Assembly: GCF_900176425.1 (NCBI RefSeq)
Contig: NZ_FWXS01000010.1
Span: 1-64,000 of the forward strand
Reading direction: 5' to 3'
Length of the DNA stretch: 64,000 nt
Source of the DNA: Moheibacter sediminis
GTDB lineage: Bacteria; Bacteroidota; Bacteroidia; Flavobacteriales; Weeksellaceae
The notes beneath the pieces are model-generated. The model worked only from the letters and a program-made list of their open reading frames with translations, ran no database searches and was not told where the DNA came from. Shown piece by piece: positions 8,239 through 16,229 of this stretch (its first letter is position 1; the number at the start of each line of letters is the position of its first letter). A program made the translations under genes and the position numbers.

Positions 8239-9336
8239 TTACAAATTCCTCGTAATGCTTTGCACGATTTTATATTCAGAAAAGAATTCTTTCAAGACAA
8301 CTCGAAGCACCGTATAAGCCGGAACTGCAACGGCAACGCCAATCACACCAAACAAAAGTCCGCCAATTAAAATCACCAAGAAAATTTCAAGTGGATTGGA
8401 TTTTACACTTCGCGAATAAATCAAAGGCTGGTTCACAAAATTGTCCCAAACGTGCGTCAAAATGTACCAGAACATAATCCACAAAACTGTCGGGATGATT
8501 TCGCTCTTGAAATCCAGTCCCAATCCATGCAAATCACTCATCGATAAACTTGCCATAATTACACCGCCCAAAAGCGGCCCGATGTACGGGAGTGGATTCA
8601 ATAATGCACATATTAATGCAATTACCGCAGCATAATTAATTCCAAATGAGAGTAATATGATGAAATAAAACGTAAACATAATCAAAACCTGCAACGTCAA
8701 TCCGATGAAATACCTGGAAAGCAAATCTTTAGTAGAATCCAAAACGGCTTCAAAACGAAATTCTTCACCTTTAGGTGCAACTGCAACGATCATTTTATTG
8801 ATTAAATCTCTGTCTTTCAGGAAGAAAAAGGTGATGAAAACTACTGAGAAAGCATCAATCATCAGCATTCCTACAGTTGTAAGCGAATTCCCAAAAATGC
8901 CTGAAATACTTTTTGCATCTACGTTTTGCATTGCATCGTTCAGGTAATTTTTCAGAAAAGGAATGTCCAGGAATCCAAGTGAGTCGGAGAGAAGCTGCAA
9001 TTGCTGCGCAACGGCTTCTTCAAATCGGTCGAGGTACATGAAATTTCCAATGAATCGGAAAGGCTCGTTGAGTACGAGCGAAATGAACAAACTGATAAAT
9101 CCTATCAATAAAAATAAAAATAAACTGATGGTAAAAATAGCCGCCACGCTGTTCGGGATACGGAGTTTGTTGTGCATCAAATTCATCAAAGGACGACCGA
9201 TCATCGCCAATACAAACGCAATCGCAAGGTAAGCAAATACCGAACGGATCAACCACAAGAAATACAGTGCCAAACAAATCAGCGCGGCGATTCCCAAAGC
9301 TCTTAAAATCCCATATGAAAGCTGTTTGTAGGTCAT
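8239..9336 (-). CDS. AI-2E family (PerM-like) membrane transporter
   Basis: 365 residues with about seven to eight hydrophobic segments: two near residues 10-50, one at 60-85, a central soluble stretch (about 95-145) and a dense block from 205 to 345. Features typical of the AI-2E exporter/PerM family are the ALLNPLPYIGPLLGG motif and the C-terminal LIGGLLFGVIGVAVAVPAY segment. Members export small molecules or ions, or act as antiporters; the substrate here is not known. Its start overlaps the stop of the methylmalonyl-CoA mutase small-subunit gene by 4 nt, so it is the last gene of the rmuC-to-AI-2E overlapping run. There is no luxS or autoinducer gene near, so quorum signalling should not be inferred from the family name. 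Confidence 0.9.
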   Translation of the reverse strand: MTYKQLSYGILRALGIAALICLALYFLWLIRSVFAYLAIAFVLAMIGRPLMNLMHNKLRIPNSVAAIFTISLFLFLLIGFISLFISLVLNEPFRFIGNFMYLDRFEEAVAQQLQLLSDSLGFLDIPFLKNYLNDAMQNVDAKSISGIFGNSLTTVGMLMIDAFSVVFITFFFLKDRDLINKMIVAVAPKGEEFRFEAVLDSTKDLLSRYFIGLTLQVLIMFTFYFIILLSFGINYAAVIALICALLNPLPYIGPLLGGVIMASLSMSDLHGLGLDFKSEIIPTVLWIMFWYILTHVWDNFVNQPLIYSRSVKSNPLEIFLVILIGGLLFGVIGVAVAVPAYTVLRVVLKEFFSEYKIVQSITRNL

Positions 9337-10619
9337 ACAGGCGTTTTTTCTATTTTGGTTGAAAGTCTTTTTGGGAATATCGGTTGAATGAAAGTTCGCA
9401 CGTTATTGGGAACTTCTTCCGGCAAGAATTCTACATTTTCTGTTTTGTTTCTGAATTTATTGACGCCGATTAAAATTAATTTTCCTTCGTCAAATGCAAT
9501 CTGTTCTTTTTCTGCAGATTTGGAAATCATTTTTTGGATAGAGCCTTCAAATAACCCTTTAAAAAAGCCACCTTCAGCTTCTATTTTCTTAAATAATTCC
9601 AAAGCGTTTTTACAGAATAATTCTGTCAGATTTTCTACGAAAAATGAACCCGAAACCGGATCGTGGAATTTATCGTAATAAGATTCTCTTTGCAATAATA
9701 ATTGTTGTTTTGAAGCCAATTCTTCACTGAAAGAAGTTGAGTTTTTCAAACTATCATAAGACGAAATCGAAACGACATCTGCTTTTCCTAAAACGGCAGA
9801 AGAAGCTTCCAATCCGCTTCGAATGATGTTGTTATGGATGTCAAGGATGGATTTGTTTCGCAAAGAAGTTTCGGCATAAATGAATGTTTCCGCGTCAGAA
9901 TTGTATTCCTCCAAAATCAAATTCCACAATTTTCTGATGGCCTTCAACTTAGCAATTTCAAAGAAATAATTGCTTCCAACTGCAGTTTTAAAATAGATTT
10001 TATTTGCGAATTCTGTACCTAATTTTTGTAAGTATTCATTTCCATGTGCGATTGCCAAAGCAATTTGCTGGACATGATTTGCGCCTGCATTTTGATAAAG
10101 TGAAGCATCGACTAAAATTGATTTTTCAAACGAATTTTCATTTAAAATTTGTTCAGCCAATTCAAAATCTTCTTTTTCAGATTGATACCAATTTCCGGTT
10201 CGGGCAAAATTCCCCAAAACATCCAAACCTAAATATTTTAAGTTGGGAATTTTTGAAAAATTATTTTTCTTAATTAATTTAAATGGATTTTCACAAGACA
10301 AAAACAAATCGAGATATTCCGGAATTGTTGAAGTTTTTTCGATGAATTCATCCTTTAAATTAAATCCATATAAATAAGAAAAATCTTGTTTAGGATCATC
10401 TAAATAATTTCCGATGATTTTCCAATCTTTATTTGTGATTTCAGGATTTAAATATTGATGTTCAGTATCTTCTTTCGTGTAAACCGGCTTTACCTGAATG
10501 CCTTCAAAAGTATCCCACACCAAAACTTCATTATAGTCCAGTCCAGCTAATTCAGCCTGAACTTTCAGTTTCCACTCTTGTGGCGTTATGGTAGAGAAAT
10601 CATTATTTTGGCTGCTCAT
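9333..10619 (-). CDS. Methylmalonyl-CoA mutase small (beta) subunit-like protein
   Basis: 428 residues. The opening TPQEWKLKVQAELAGLDYNEVLVWDTFEGIQVKPVYT matches the start of methylmalonyl-CoA mutase subunits, and later segments (NAGANHVQQIALAIAHGNEYL, FHDPVSGSFFVENLTE) belong to the substrate-binding TIM barrel. There is no C-terminal B12-binding domain (no DxHxxG), as expected for the non-catalytic subunit that partners MutB in succinyl-CoA/methylmalonyl-CoA isomerisation. In many Bacteroidota the large subunit gene follows directly; here an AI-2E transporter gene follows instead. It overlaps ftsB by 17 nt upstream and the transporter by 4 nt downstream. The catalytic partner must be elsewhere if the enzyme is functional. 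Confidence 0.85.
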   Translation of the reverse strand: MSSQNNDFSTITPQEWKLKVQAELAGLDYNEVLVWDTFEGIQVKPVYTKEDTEHQYLNPEITNKDWKIIGNYLDDPKQDFSYLYGFNLKDEFIEKTSTIPEYLDLFLSCENPFKLIKKNNFSKIPNLKYLGLDVLGNFARTGNWYQSEKEDFELAEQILNENSFEKSILVDASLYQNAGANHVQQIALAIAHGNEYLQKLGTEFANKIYFKTAVGSNYFFEIAKLKAIRKLWNLILEEYNSDAETFIYAETSLRNKSILDIHNNIIRSGLEASSAVLGKADVVSISSYDSLKNSTSFSEELASKQQLLLQRESYYDKFHDPVSGSFFVENLTELFCKNALELFKKIEAEGGFFKGLFEGSIQKMISKSAEKEQIAFDEGKLILIGVNKFRNKTENVEFLPEEVPNNVRTFIQPIFPKRLSTKIEKTPV

Positions 10620-10965
10620 TGGTTGCTTGATTTTTTATTTTTTGTTCTTCCACGATGAAAACATCTTCGTTTTCCTTTTTGAGGTAATGTTTCTCTCTCG
10701 CAATTCTTTCTATTTCATTGGAATCGCGTTTCATTCGATTGATTTGAATCGTTTCCTTTTTCAATTTTTCCTGATAATAATTTTTATCATGGCTTAATTT
10801 CTGAATGTCCTTGTCCAATTCTTTGTGGATGAAATAAGAATTTTGGTCAAAAAAAACCATCCAAACCACAAAAAATGCACCCACAATCAAGTATTTATTG
10901 AGAAATATCTTGTACCATCGAGACGATTTTCCGGGTTCTTGTATGGGATCTTCTAAAGGATTCAT
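10603..10965 (-). CDS. FtsB/DivIC-like septum formation initiator
   Basis: 120 residues. A short cytoplasmic N-terminus is followed by one membrane helix (about residues 23-40, KYLIVGAFFVVWMVFF) and then a coiled coil rich in Lys/Glu (about 55-95), the topology of FtsB/DivIC. The segment IERIAREKHYLKKENEDVFIVEE corresponds to the conserved end of the family (ExxAR-xxxxxxxxGE-like). It is predicted to work in the divisome as part of an FtsQ-FtsL-FtsB type complex in the inner membrane. Its ATG overlaps the udk stop by 4 nt and it overlaps the mutase gene by 17 nt, so it lies inside a single transcript. Confidence 0.85.
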   Translation of the reverse strand: MNPLEDPIQEPGKSSRWYKIFLNKYLIVGAFFVVWMVFFDQNSYFIHKELDKDIQKLSHDKNYYQEKLKKETIQINRMKRDSNEIERIAREKHYLKKENEDVFIVEEQKIKNQATNEQPK

Positions 10966-11591
10966 TTTGTAACGGCAGTTGAAATTAGTTTGTCTTTGAT
11001 TAAAGTGGAAAGCAATTTGATGGCGACTTCATTTTTCTTTTTCATATTCGGAACGATGATATCTGCATGGCTTTTTGAAGGCTCGATGAATTGTTCATGC
11101 ATCGGTTTCAAAGTTTTCTGGTAACGCGTCAAAACTTCGTCCAAATCTCTTCCTCTTTCCTGGATGTCACGTCGAATTCTTCGAATCAATCTTTCATCAG
11201 AATCAGCATGAACAAATATTTTCACATCAAATAAGTCTCTCAATTCAGGATTGGTCAAAACTAAAATTCCTTCTACGATGATTACATTTTTTGGATGCGT
11301 GATGATGGTTTCGTCTTTTCGGCTGTGTGTAATGAAAGAGTAAACCGGTTGTTCTATCATTTCACCTTCTTTCAATTGTTTTACATGCTCGGTCAATAAA
11401 TCAAAATCGATGGAACGCGGATGGTCAAAATTTATTTTTTCTCTTTCTTCAAATGAAAGTTCGTTGTGGTCTTTGTAATAATTATCTTGTGAAATCACCA
11501 ATACATCTTCTGCATTGAGACTCCTCAAAATGTTCGTTACAACCGTTGTTTTACCTGATCCTGTTCCCCCCGCGATTCCGATAATGAGCAT
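10962..11591 (-). CDS. udk: Uridine kinase
   Basis: 209 residues, the usual length. The enzyme phosphorylates uridine and cytidine to UMP and CMP in pyrimidine salvage. The Walker A loop is GIAGGTGSGKTTVV (residues 5-18). The family stretch ISQDNYYKDH follows near 34, and FDHPRSIDFDLL near 55 is the nucleoside-binding segment. IIVEGILVL near 106 is the Walker B-like strand and RLIRRIRRDIQERGRD near 148 is the lid. It begins two bases after the sanA stop and overlaps ftsB by 4 nt. No purine or pyrimidine regulation is visible in front of it, since it lies within an overlapping gene run. Confidence 0.96.
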   Translation of the reverse strand: MLIIGIAGGTGSGKTTVVTNILRSLNAEDVLVISQDNYYKDHNELSFEEREKINFDHPRSIDFDLLTEHVKQLKEGEMIEQPVYSFITHSRKDETIITHPKNVIIVEGILVLTNPELRDLFDVKIFVHADSDERLIRRIRRDIQERGRDLDEVLTRYQKTLKPMHEQFIEPSKSHADIIVPNMKKKNEVAIKLLSTLIKDKLISTAVTK

Positions 11592-11593
11592 AG

Positions 11594-12247
11594 TTATTCT
11601 TTTGGAAAAAATTCTTTTTGTTTATAATATTTTGGCATCGAATGAAAAACGTAGATGTCTAAAATTGCTTTGACACGGGCAAAATACTCGCGTGAAATAG
11701 TGAAAGTGCCGTAACTTTTAGATACATTTTTTGCATTAAATCCTAGGGCGTAAATATCGTGATTTTTGGCAATAAAAATAGCGCGTTCGTTATGAAAATC
11801 TTGCGAGATGATTGTGATGGAATCCTGCCCGAAAACTTCTTTGGCTCTGATGACAGAATCAAGCGTGCTGAATCCTGCGAAATCCTCGACAATACAATCC
11901 TCGGGAATGCCAAGTTCTACCAAGTATTTTTTCATGTCACGGGTTTCGTTGTAATAAAAATCTGAATTGTCGCCACTCACAAGTATGAAATTGATTTTTC
12001 CGTTTTTATACAAATCATAAGTCGCGTCCATGCGGTTTTTGAAAAATTGATTAATTCCGCCGCCACGCTGTCTTTTGCTCGTTCCTAAAACCAAACCTGT
12101 AGCATTGTATCTGATGCTGTCAACATTACTGTAAGTCAGACCTTCTGCCGCTTTTTTGACATGATGACTCGACAGCAAAACTGTTGCAGTAATCAAAATC
12201 ATTATTGCCAAGCACAATTTCCAGAAACGTCTAATCAAGGTTTTCAT
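11594..12247 (-). CDS. sanA: SanA-like DUF218 membrane-anchored envelope protein
   Basis: 217 residues. One N-terminal membrane helix (about residues 10-28, LCLAIMILITATVLLSS) anchors a periplasmic DUF218 domain. The pattern ATGLVLGTSKRQRGGGINQFFKNRMDAT, then ILVSGDNSDFYYNETRDMKKYLVELGIP and ISQDFHNERAIFIAKNH, matches SanA, the envelope barrier protein tied to vancomycin exclusion in enterobacteria. DUF218 proteins are thought to act on cell-envelope intermediates. It overlaps rmuC by 17 nt and is followed two bases later by udk. The name is by family resemblance; function in this organism is inferred. Confidence 0.85.
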   Translation of the reverse strand: MKTLIRRFWKLCLAIMILITATVLLSSHHVKKAAEGLTYSNVDSIRYNATGLVLGTSKRQRGGGINQFFKNRMDATYDLYKNGKINFILVSGDNSDFYYNETRDMKKYLVELGIPEDCIVEDFAGFSTLDSVIRAKEVFGQDSITIISQDFHNERAIFIAKNHDIYALGFNAKNVSKSYGTFTISREYFARVKAILDIYVFHSMPKYYKQKEFFPKE

Positions 12248-13562
12248 CTGCTCTTTCTATTAATCTTTCTGATAATGATTTTGAAGTTTTTGCTCCCATT
12301 TTTTTAAGGTCTTCTACTTTTTTTATCAAATTTCCTTTGCCCGTTAATTTCTTCATCGAAGAATCATAACTGTTGTTTACGGTTTTTATTTGATTGCCTA
12401 ATTTAATTAAATCATCAGTCAAATTTACAAATTGATCATACAAATCTCCACTTTTTCGCGCAATTTCTAAAGCATTTCTGTTCTGATGTTCAAATTTCCA
12501 AATGCTTGAAATCGTACGCAAAGTTGCCAAAAGTGTTGAGGGTGAAACGATGACGATATTTCGTTCAAAAGCATCATTGAAAATTTCAGAATCGGACTGC
12601 GTGGTTGCGCTGAATGCACTTTCAATCGGAATAAACAACAATACAAAATCTAATGTCTTGATGTCATAAATGTTCTGATATTGTTTGTCAGAAAGAGATT
12701 TTATATGGGCGCGAACGGAGTTTATGTGCTCTTTCAGGTGGCGTGGTTTTTGGGTCTCATCTTCTTCATTGAAATACCTTTCAAATGCGACCAAAGAAAC
12801 CTTGGAATCAATGATGATGGATTTGTTTTCGGGTAAATTAACCACAACGTCCGGCTGAATTCTTCGTTTATCTTCCGTCGAATAACTTTTTTGGATGAAA
12901 TATTCTCTGTCGCGTTCGAGCCCGCTTCGTTCAAGAATTCTTTCCAAAATCACTTCGCCCCAATTTCCCTGCATTTTTTGGTCGCCTTTCAATGCTCTTG
13001 TTAGATTATGAGCTTCCTGGTTGATGCGTTCGTTGAGTTTAGATAAATCTTCGATTTGCTGTTTGAGCGAAGCATTTTTTTCCAAAGAATCTTTGTGACT
13101 GGCTTCTACTTTGGTTTCAAAATCTTTGATTTTTTCTTTAAGCGGATTCAGAACTATTTCGAGATTCAATTTATTTTGCTGGGTAAATTTTTCTGATTTT
13201 TCTTCTAAAATTTTCTGAGCAAGATTTTCAAATTCTTTCTGAAATTTCTGGTTCAATTGTTCAATTTCAGCTTTGTGTTCATCTAGCCTATATATTAAAG
13301 AAGCATTTTCAGTTTTTTGCTGAGCCAATTCTACCACATATTTTTCCTTTTCGACTTCAACAGAATTTAATTTGAATTCTAATTTTTCTAAGGTTTTTTC
13401 AGATTCCGATTTTAATTCAACCAAAGAATTTTGCGAAGATTTTTCTCTTTCCAAAACAGAATTTAAGGCAGCTTTACTTTTGAGAGAAGAAATATAATTT
13501 CCCAAAAAGAAAAATCCGGCAGATAAAGCCAATAGAAATAAAGCCCAATACAAAGTTTCCAT
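12231..13562 (-). CDS. rmuC: DNA recombination protein RmuC
   Basis: 443 residues. A short N-terminal hydrophobic helix (residues 4-25) is followed by a long coiled coil (about 30-180, rich in Glu, Lys, Leu) and a RmuC nuclease-like domain (about 190-400). Family patterns seen include GNWGEVILERILERSGL, RIQPDVVVNLPENKSIIIDSKVSL (PD-(D/E)xK-like core with D and DSK) and LLFIPIESAF. RmuC was found as a factor limiting inversions at short inverted repeats in E. coli. It is the first gene of the overlapping run and its stop overlaps sanA by 17 nt. No clear TAnnTTTG box was found in the 72 nt in front of it. Confidence 0.93.
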   Translation of the reverse strand: METLYWALFLLALSAGFFFLGNYISSLKSKAALNSVLEREKSSQNSLVELKSESEKTLEKLEFKLNSVEVEKEKYVVELAQQKTENASLIYRLDEHKAEIEQLNQKFQKEFENLAQKILEEKSEKFTQQNKLNLEIVLNPLKEKIKDFETKVEASHKDSLEKNASLKQQIEDLSKLNERINQEAHNLTRALKGDQKMQGNWGEVILERILERSGLERDREYFIQKSYSTEDKRRIQPDVVVNLPENKSIIIDSKVSLVAFERYFNEEDETQKPRHLKEHINSVRAHIKSLSDKQYQNIYDIKTLDFVLLFIPIESAFSATTQSDSEIFNDAFERNIVIVSPSTLLATLRTISSIWKFEHQNRNALEIARKSGDLYDQFVNLTDDLIKLGNQIKTVNNSYDSSMKKLTGKGNLIKKVEDLKKMGAKTSKSLSERLIERADENLD

Positions 13563-13634
13563 TTTGTAAAATTAGGAATTCGATAATGAAAATTTGCTAT
13601 TTTTCAATATTCTCATTATTAATTATAATCTAAA

Positions 13635-14321
13635 TTACTTCTTGATAAATTTTAATACAGCATCATCTAATTTTAGAATGTAAACACCTGAAGGCACTCG
13701 GTTGATTGTAATTTTATTTGAAACATTTAAATTTCCTTCGGAAACAATTTTACCTGATAAATTGTAAATTTTATACATCGAATTAGGTTTTACATTTTTT
13801 AAATGGATGTAATCAAAAGCAGGATTGGGATAGATTTCAATTTGAGAAAGAGAGTTTTCAACTGTATTCATTTCCCCTGCAGTAAATCTGTAGGTATGAA
13901 ACATTTCGCCAATTAAAAGTTCTAATTCCTGAGTTTGAGGATTGGTAGCAATAAGCCATTCTCTAGTTTCAGATAATATAATTTCAAAATCATTTTGAAT
14001 TATATTAAAAATTTCATTTTCACAATATATTTCGGGTAAATTGAGGTTTTGAAATGTTATATTCCCATAGTTATCTCCATTTGTTGTGATAATCTCTGCA
14101 TTTCCATTAAATTCAGTACAGGCAGCAAATCCTTCAAAGCTGTGGTCTTCGTAAAACAGAATATAAGGATTAATATCTGGTTCAATTTCAGAAATTATTA
14201 TTTCACCCCCAAAATCATATTCAATACTTTTTAAATGCCAGATGCGATAAAGTTCGGGACTCTGTGCAGAAGCGAATAAATTGATATTTAATAAAACGAT
14301 AAATAAGTAGAGTTTTTTCAT
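13635..14321 (-). CDS. Secreted META/HslJ-like protein with T9SS C-terminal sorting domain
   Basis: 228 residues. Residues 1-19 are a signal peptide ending ASAQ. The middle (YRIWHLKSIEYDFGGEIIIS to about residue 140) has the look of a META/HslJ-type small beta domain: an opening W-L pattern, then HSFEGFAACTEFNGNAEI resembling the F-G-x-x-x-C-N-x-F-x-G core. The final ~75 residues (IEYPNPA-like IYPNPAFDYIHLKN, then YKIYNLSGKIVSEG and SGVYILKLDD, ending KFIKK) are a type A T9SS sorting domain, so the protein should be exported through the outer membrane and possibly anchored to the surface. The binding partner is unknown. It is flanked by 72 nt to rmuC and 51 nt to holA, likely a separate transcript. 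Confidence 0.82.
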   Translation of the reverse strand: MKKLYLFIVLLNINLFASAQSPELYRIWHLKSIEYDFGGEIIISEIEPDINPYILFYEDHSFEGFAACTEFNGNAEIITTNGDNYGNITFQNLNLPEIYCENEIFNIIQNDFEIILSETREWLIATNPQTQELELLIGEMFHTYRFTAGEMNTVENSLSQIEIYPNPAFDYIHLKNVKPNSMYKIYNLSGKIVSEGNLNVSNKITINRVPSGVYILKLDDAVLKFIKK

Positions 14322-14372
14322 GATAAGTAATTTATATTCATAAAGTTAAATATAAATTACAGATTATTTGCT

Positions 14373-15374
14373 CTAAGTATTGAAAATCTTAAAAATCAGT
14401 TCTTTGAGCAAATCATTGTCAGTAACATTTCCTGATGCGCCGACACCTTTGCTTTTTACATCGGCTTCACGAAGAAGTGAAATGATTCTGGTTGCTTTTT
14501 TTAGCGGATAATTATGCGCTGCGCCTGCGGTATCTTTCACAAAAAACGGATGAATTCTCAGTTCTTTGGCGACATTAGATTGAGATTTATCGGTCAAAGT
14601 ATGGTAAACAATGATACCGGAAAATAACTGAAAGAAAATGCTCAAGGTCATTACCAGCGGATTGTCTTTTGGATTTTGTCCGAAATAATGAACGATGCGA
14701 AAAGCCTTTTCAGCATTGCGCGTTTCGATTGCATTTCTCAGCTCGAAATTGTTGTAATCTTTGCTGATTCCGATATTTCTTTCGATAATTTCAGGCGTGA
14801 TTTTTCCGTCTTCGACAATCAATTTCAGCTTTTCTAATTCATTTTCAATTCTAGACAAATCGTTTCCAATGAATTCAGCCAAGAGAAATTTAGCTTTGGG
14901 TTCGATTGAAAATCCAAAAGATTTTGCTTTGTTTTCGATCCAATCCGGAATTTGATTTTCGTATAATTTTTTGGATTCAAAAAGAATTCCGCTTTTCTGA
15001 ATTTCTTTGTAAAGCTTTTTCCTTTTGTCTAAAGTTTTTCCTTTGTAATTAAAAACCAAAACAGTTGTTGGTTGTGGCTGAGCAGCGTATGATTCTAATT
15101 GATCCATTGTTCTGGACAAATGCTGCGCTTCTTTCACAATCAAAACCGAACGTTCAGCACCCATCGGATATTGTTTTGCCAAACCTATGATTCCCGCCAT
15201 ATCCGTTTCGTTTCCGTAAATGACAGTTTGGTTAAAACCTTTTTCGTCTTCGGTCAATACTTCACTTTCAATCGTTTTGGAAATCTGGTCTATGAAATAA
15301 GATTCATCGCCCATCAGAAAGTAAATCGGGGCGATTTTTTTGTTTTTAATATCTTTGATGATATTTTCTGCCAT
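14373..15374 (-). CDS. holA: DNA polymerase III subunit delta
   Basis: 333 residues, typical of HolA. It opens the beta sliding clamp within the clamp-loader complex. The N-terminal segment IAPIYFLMGDESYFIDQISKTIE (residues 13-35) and ERSVLIVKEAQHLSRTMDQLESY (about 75-97) match the AAA+-like domain I, which lacks a working Walker A as usual for delta. FIGNDLSRIENELEKLKL (about 168-185) is the conserved family helix and the helical C-terminal clamp-loader collar follows. The start codon is only four bases from the divergent GTG of the HsdR_N-like gene, an arrangement I know as common in Bacteroidota. Confidence 0.92.
   Translation of the reverse strand: MAENIIKDIKNKKIAPIYFLMGDESYFIDQISKTIESEVLTEDEKGFNQTVIYGNETDMAGIIGLAKQYPMGAERSVLIVKEAQHLSRTMDQLESYAAQPQPTTVLVFNYKGKTLDKRKKLYKEIQKSGILFESKKLYENQIPDWIENKAKSFGFSIEPKAKFLLAEFIGNDLSRIENELEKLKLIVEDGKITPEIIERNIGISKDYNNFELRNAIETRNAEKAFRIVHYFGQNPKDNPLVMTLSIFFQLFSGIIVYHTLTDKSQSNVAKELRIHPFFVKDTAGAAHNYPLKKATRIISLLREADVKSKGVGASGNVTDNDLLKELIFKIFNT
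15350..15357 (+). promoter_or_regulatory. Candidate -7 box for the HsdR_N-like gene
   Basis: TATCTTTG matches TAnnTTTG and lies inside the 5' end of holA (opposite strand). It is 22 nt before the GTG at 15379 and downstream of the alternative ATG at 15340, so it supports the GTG start. Confidence 0.4.
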
Positions 15375-15378
15375 TGCT

Positions 15379-15828
15379 GTGAAACTCGCTTCGTTAAATT
15401 TTCCCGAAAATTACCAATTTCGTTTGAAACAAACCGACGAAATTCCGTTTATATTTTGCAGCATCCGAAAAAAATGGCTTTTGTTAACGCCTGAAGAATG
15501 GGTAAGACAGCACATTGTTCAATATTTAGTAGAAGAGAAACATTATTCCAAATCTGCCATCAACACCGAAGTTATTGTCCAAATCAACGGAATGAAAAAA
15601 CGTGCAGATGTAATTGTCTTTAAAAAAGAAAAACCTTTCATCATTGTAGAATGTAAAGCGCCTTCCATTCAAATTACACAAGAAACCTTTGATCAGATTG
15701 CACGTTATAATTTAGAATTAAATGCTGATTTTCTAATGGTAACAAATGGATTGAATCATTATTACTGTCAGATGGATTTCAAAAATCAACGCTATAATTT
15801 TTTGCAGGAATTGCCTGATAATTCTTAG
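15379..15828 (+). CDS. Orphan HsdR N-terminal-type nuclease domain protein
   Basis: 149 residues from the GTG at 15379. I prefer this to the ATG at 15340 because the latter reaches 35 nt into holA and adds residues (MFLISLMIFSAIA) that fit no family, while from GTG the protein opens with the usual short lead to FRLKQTDEIPFIFCSIRKKWLLLTPEEWVRQH. A PD-(D/E)xK-like core is visible: D in MKKRADVIVF and E-x-K in FIIVECKAP. This is the fold of the N-terminal nuclease of type I restriction subunit R, but no helicase, HsdM or HsdS is present in the window. Function outside restriction is unknown. The pairing with holA is a recurrent Bacteroidota arrangement. Confidence 0.82.
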   Translation: MKLASLNFPENYQFRLKQTDEIPFIFCSIRKKWLLLTPEEWVRQHIVQYLVEEKHYSKSAINTEVIVQINGMKKRADVIVFKKEKPFIIVECKAPSIQITQETFDQIARYNLELNADFLMVTNGLNHYYCQMDFKNQRYNFLQELPDNS

Positions 15829-15851
15829 TTTTATGTAAAATTCTTTGCTAA

Positions 15852-16130
15852 ATGAAATATGTTGCCGTGTTAGCTTTGTTAATTTTTATGAGTTCTTGCG
15901 CTTCTCTGTGGAATTCAAAAAATTATGAAAAATGTAAAGATAAATGTTACCAACAATACCAACTGGCTGTAAAACCGTGTCAAAATTCTCTCTATGGTGA
16001 AGAATGTAAAGAATTGCCTGAGCAAATCTATAAAGATTGTATGGAGCAGTGCAAAATAAAATACAATAATGCCGAGAGGGGAAGAAAGGAGCAGAATTCT
16101 GAAAATTTGAGAGAATATTTCGGAGACTAA
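15852..16130 (+). CDS. Small lipoprotein with symmetric six-cysteine pattern
   Basis: 92 residues. A lipoprotein signal ends at the lipobox MSSC (Cys16), so the mature protein is probably lipid-anchored. The mature part has six further Cys, spaced C-x3-C-x10-C-x8-C-x10-C-x3-C between about residues 27 and 68. The spacing is a mirror image about its centre, suggesting a disulfide-linked helical hairpin like twin CX3C proteins, but the resemblance is by spacing only. The C-terminal ~25 residues are polar and charged. It follows the HsdR_N-like gene by 23 nt on the same strand and is separated from the MarR gene by 99 nt containing the operator. I do not recognise a named family. Confidence 0.75.
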   Translation: MKYVAVLALLIFMSSCASLWNSKNYEKCKDKCYQQYQLAVKPCQNSLYGEECKELPEQIYKDCMEQCKIKYNNAERGRKEQNSENLREYFGD

Positions 16131-16175
16131 AATTTGAATTAAGTAATTATTACTTCGGATTAATTTTTTTTATCA

Positions 16176-16197
16176 TTTATTATGCGTGCATAATAAA
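16176..16197 (+). promoter_or_regulatory. Perfect inverted repeat, probable MarR operator of the fad operon
   Basis: Arms TTTATTATGC (16176-16185) and GCATAATAAA (16188-16197) are exact reverse complements separated by GT. The repeat ends 6 nt before the TATATTTG -7 box at 16204 and covers the place where the -33 element would lie, so a bound dimer would block RNA polymerase. The downstream gene is a MarR-family regulator, which points to autoregulation and control of the whole operon. Confidence 0.75.
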
Positions 16198-16203
16198 ATT
16201 TTG

Positions 16204-16211
16204 TATATTTG
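16204..16211 (+). promoter_or_regulatory. -7 promoter box of the marR-fad operon
   Basis: TATATTTG matches TAnnTTTG, 18 nt before the marR ATG, implying a very short leader. It is adjacent to the perfect inverted repeat. Confidence 0.6.
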
Positions 16212-16229
16212 TTTGAATCACAATAAAAA

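Noticed and set aside
8239-9336. AI-2 quorum-sensing export from the AI-2E family name
   Set aside because: No luxS or related gene is near and most family members have other substrates.
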